From SLNP01 sp964568875 (GTDB lineage Bacteria > Bacteroidota > Bacteroidia > Bacteroidales > VadinHA17), in contig CAZMSH010000019.1 of NCBI GenBank assembly GCA_964568875.1, positions 3,799 to 67,798 on the forward strand: DNA of 64,000 nucleotides. Direction: 5' to 3'. A program made the position numbers and the translations under genes. Positions 63,627 through 64,000 of the stretch are shown piece by piece. The stretch's first letter is position 1. The number at the start of each line of letters is the position of its first letter. Under the pieces are notes generated by a model. The model had not been told where the DNA came from and did not search any database. It saw only the letters and a program-made list of their open reading frames with translations.

Positions 63627-63731
63627 ATGAAGAATGGGAACAAAGAGCTTGCGATTGAGAATTACGAAAAATCGCTGGAACTCGACCCGCAGAACAATAA
63701 TGCCAGGGAGATGCTGAAAAAGTTAAAGTGA
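63627..63731 (+). pseudogene. TPR-repeat remnant
   Basis: 34-codon frame from ATG to TGA whose translation ('KELAIENYEKSLELDPQNNN', then 'AREMLKKLK') aligns with the last TPR of the hydrolase at 58089 ('LAIKNYERSLELNPDNEN', then 'AKKILKELK'). The N-terminal hydrolase part is missing. It looks like a truncated copy left by duplication. Confidence 0.6.
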
Positions 63732-64000
63732 TATTATTTGTCAAATTATATACCTGAGTGACAAGTAGAAAATCAAGCAAACTGAATAACCTTAATATAA
63801 TGGAGGATAGAGTCAGAAGCAAAATCTATACGTTGTCAGGTTACATTTACGGATTTGCCGATCTCAGCGGATTACTTATCATAGATTTAGGCAGAATAGC
63901 AGATAAATTGCCTTATGTCTTCTCATTCACTCGGAATCCAAAACCGGTCATTCGTTGACTGATTCCGCCCTTTCGCAGAATATTTATTGAAGAATAGGGT
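63732..64000. other. No gene supported at the end of the window
   Basis: 269 bases. A short frame (63758-63958) has no recognisable domain or start signal, and the window ends soon after. Nothing else is seen. Confidence 0.4.

Noticed and set aside
63758..63958. 66-residue plus-strand frame (an internal start at 63800 gives 53 residues)
   Set aside because: No recognisable domain, no start signal, lies in a degraded region at the window edge.

Overview
The window looks like a chromosomal segment of an uncultured Bacteroidota bacterium, probably a Bacteroidales/Marinilabiliales-type anaerobe. The support is: promoters of the TTTG-N19/20-TAnnTTTG type (before the tRNA, rpoD and the NVEALA-like gene), a short 286-residue primary sigma factor without region 1.1, a bTHX ribosomal protein, a C-terminal type IX secretion sorting domain, an NVEALA-like peptide with a six-bladed propeller lipoprotein, a UpxY-type NusG paralog, and almost no Shine-Dalgarno sequences. 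A 2-hydroxyacyl-CoA dehydratase activase, an anaerobic sulfatase-maturase homolog and a DUF362 ferredoxin-like protein point to anaerobic life. A run of exactly 100 N marks a scaffold join, so this is probably a draft or metagenome-derived assembly.

Layout. 0-3 kb: an AT-rich island with a minus-strand operon (NVEALA-like exported peptide, propeller lipoprotein, thioredoxin-like lipoprotein) and, just upstream of it, a decayed LytTR DNA-binding domain. 3-5.6 kb: a MATE/ANKH-like MOP transporter and a SPASM radical SAM enzyme of the sulfatase-maturase type. 5.6-19 kb: general metabolic and secreted enzymes (dienelactone hydrolase, pirin, flavodoxin, NucA-type nuclease, aldo/keto reductase, EamA transporter, DPP-IV-like peptidase, TPP enzyme, extended bTHX, kynureninase, 3-methyladenine glycosylase, TPM protein). 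19-31.6 kb: envelope and anaerobic genes (NodB-like protein with a FemAB-like acyltransferase, a 1422-residue double activase, an FtsE-like ATPase, a TPR protein paired with an outer-membrane barrel). 32-47 kb: housekeeping core (gyrB, DUF362, dacB, rlmN, an S9-type hydrolase, dapF, an HtrA protease, rpoD, uvrB, a TPR lipoprotein, trxB, tRNA-Pro). 47-64 kb: accessory secreted proteins (T9SS metalloprotease-like protein, a secreted propeller-like protein, an orphan UpxY, a LytS/LytTR two-component pair, then a co-directional string of exported hydrolases, TPR fusions and PD40 proteins that ends in a frameshifted copy and a TPR remnant).

Apparent operons by spacing: NVEALA-propeller-thioredoxin; MOP-anSME; flavodoxin-pirin-dienelactone hydrolase; S9-EamA-small CxxC protein; NodB-FemAB (4-base overlap); TPR-barrel; rlmN-dacB-DUF362; dapF-hydrolase; LytS-LytTR; S41-PD40 (4-base overlap).

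The most interesting non-genic structure is repetitive. An 83-base tandem repeat follows uvrB and runs into the assembly gap. A 22-base tandem hairpin repeat precedes gyrB. A dispersed GC-rich intergenic repeat has at least three copies. The clearest unlisted find is the LytTR-domain remnant at 2637-2849. The best candidates for something system-like are the NVEALA locus with its neighbours and the 52-64 kb regulator plus secreted-hydrolase block.
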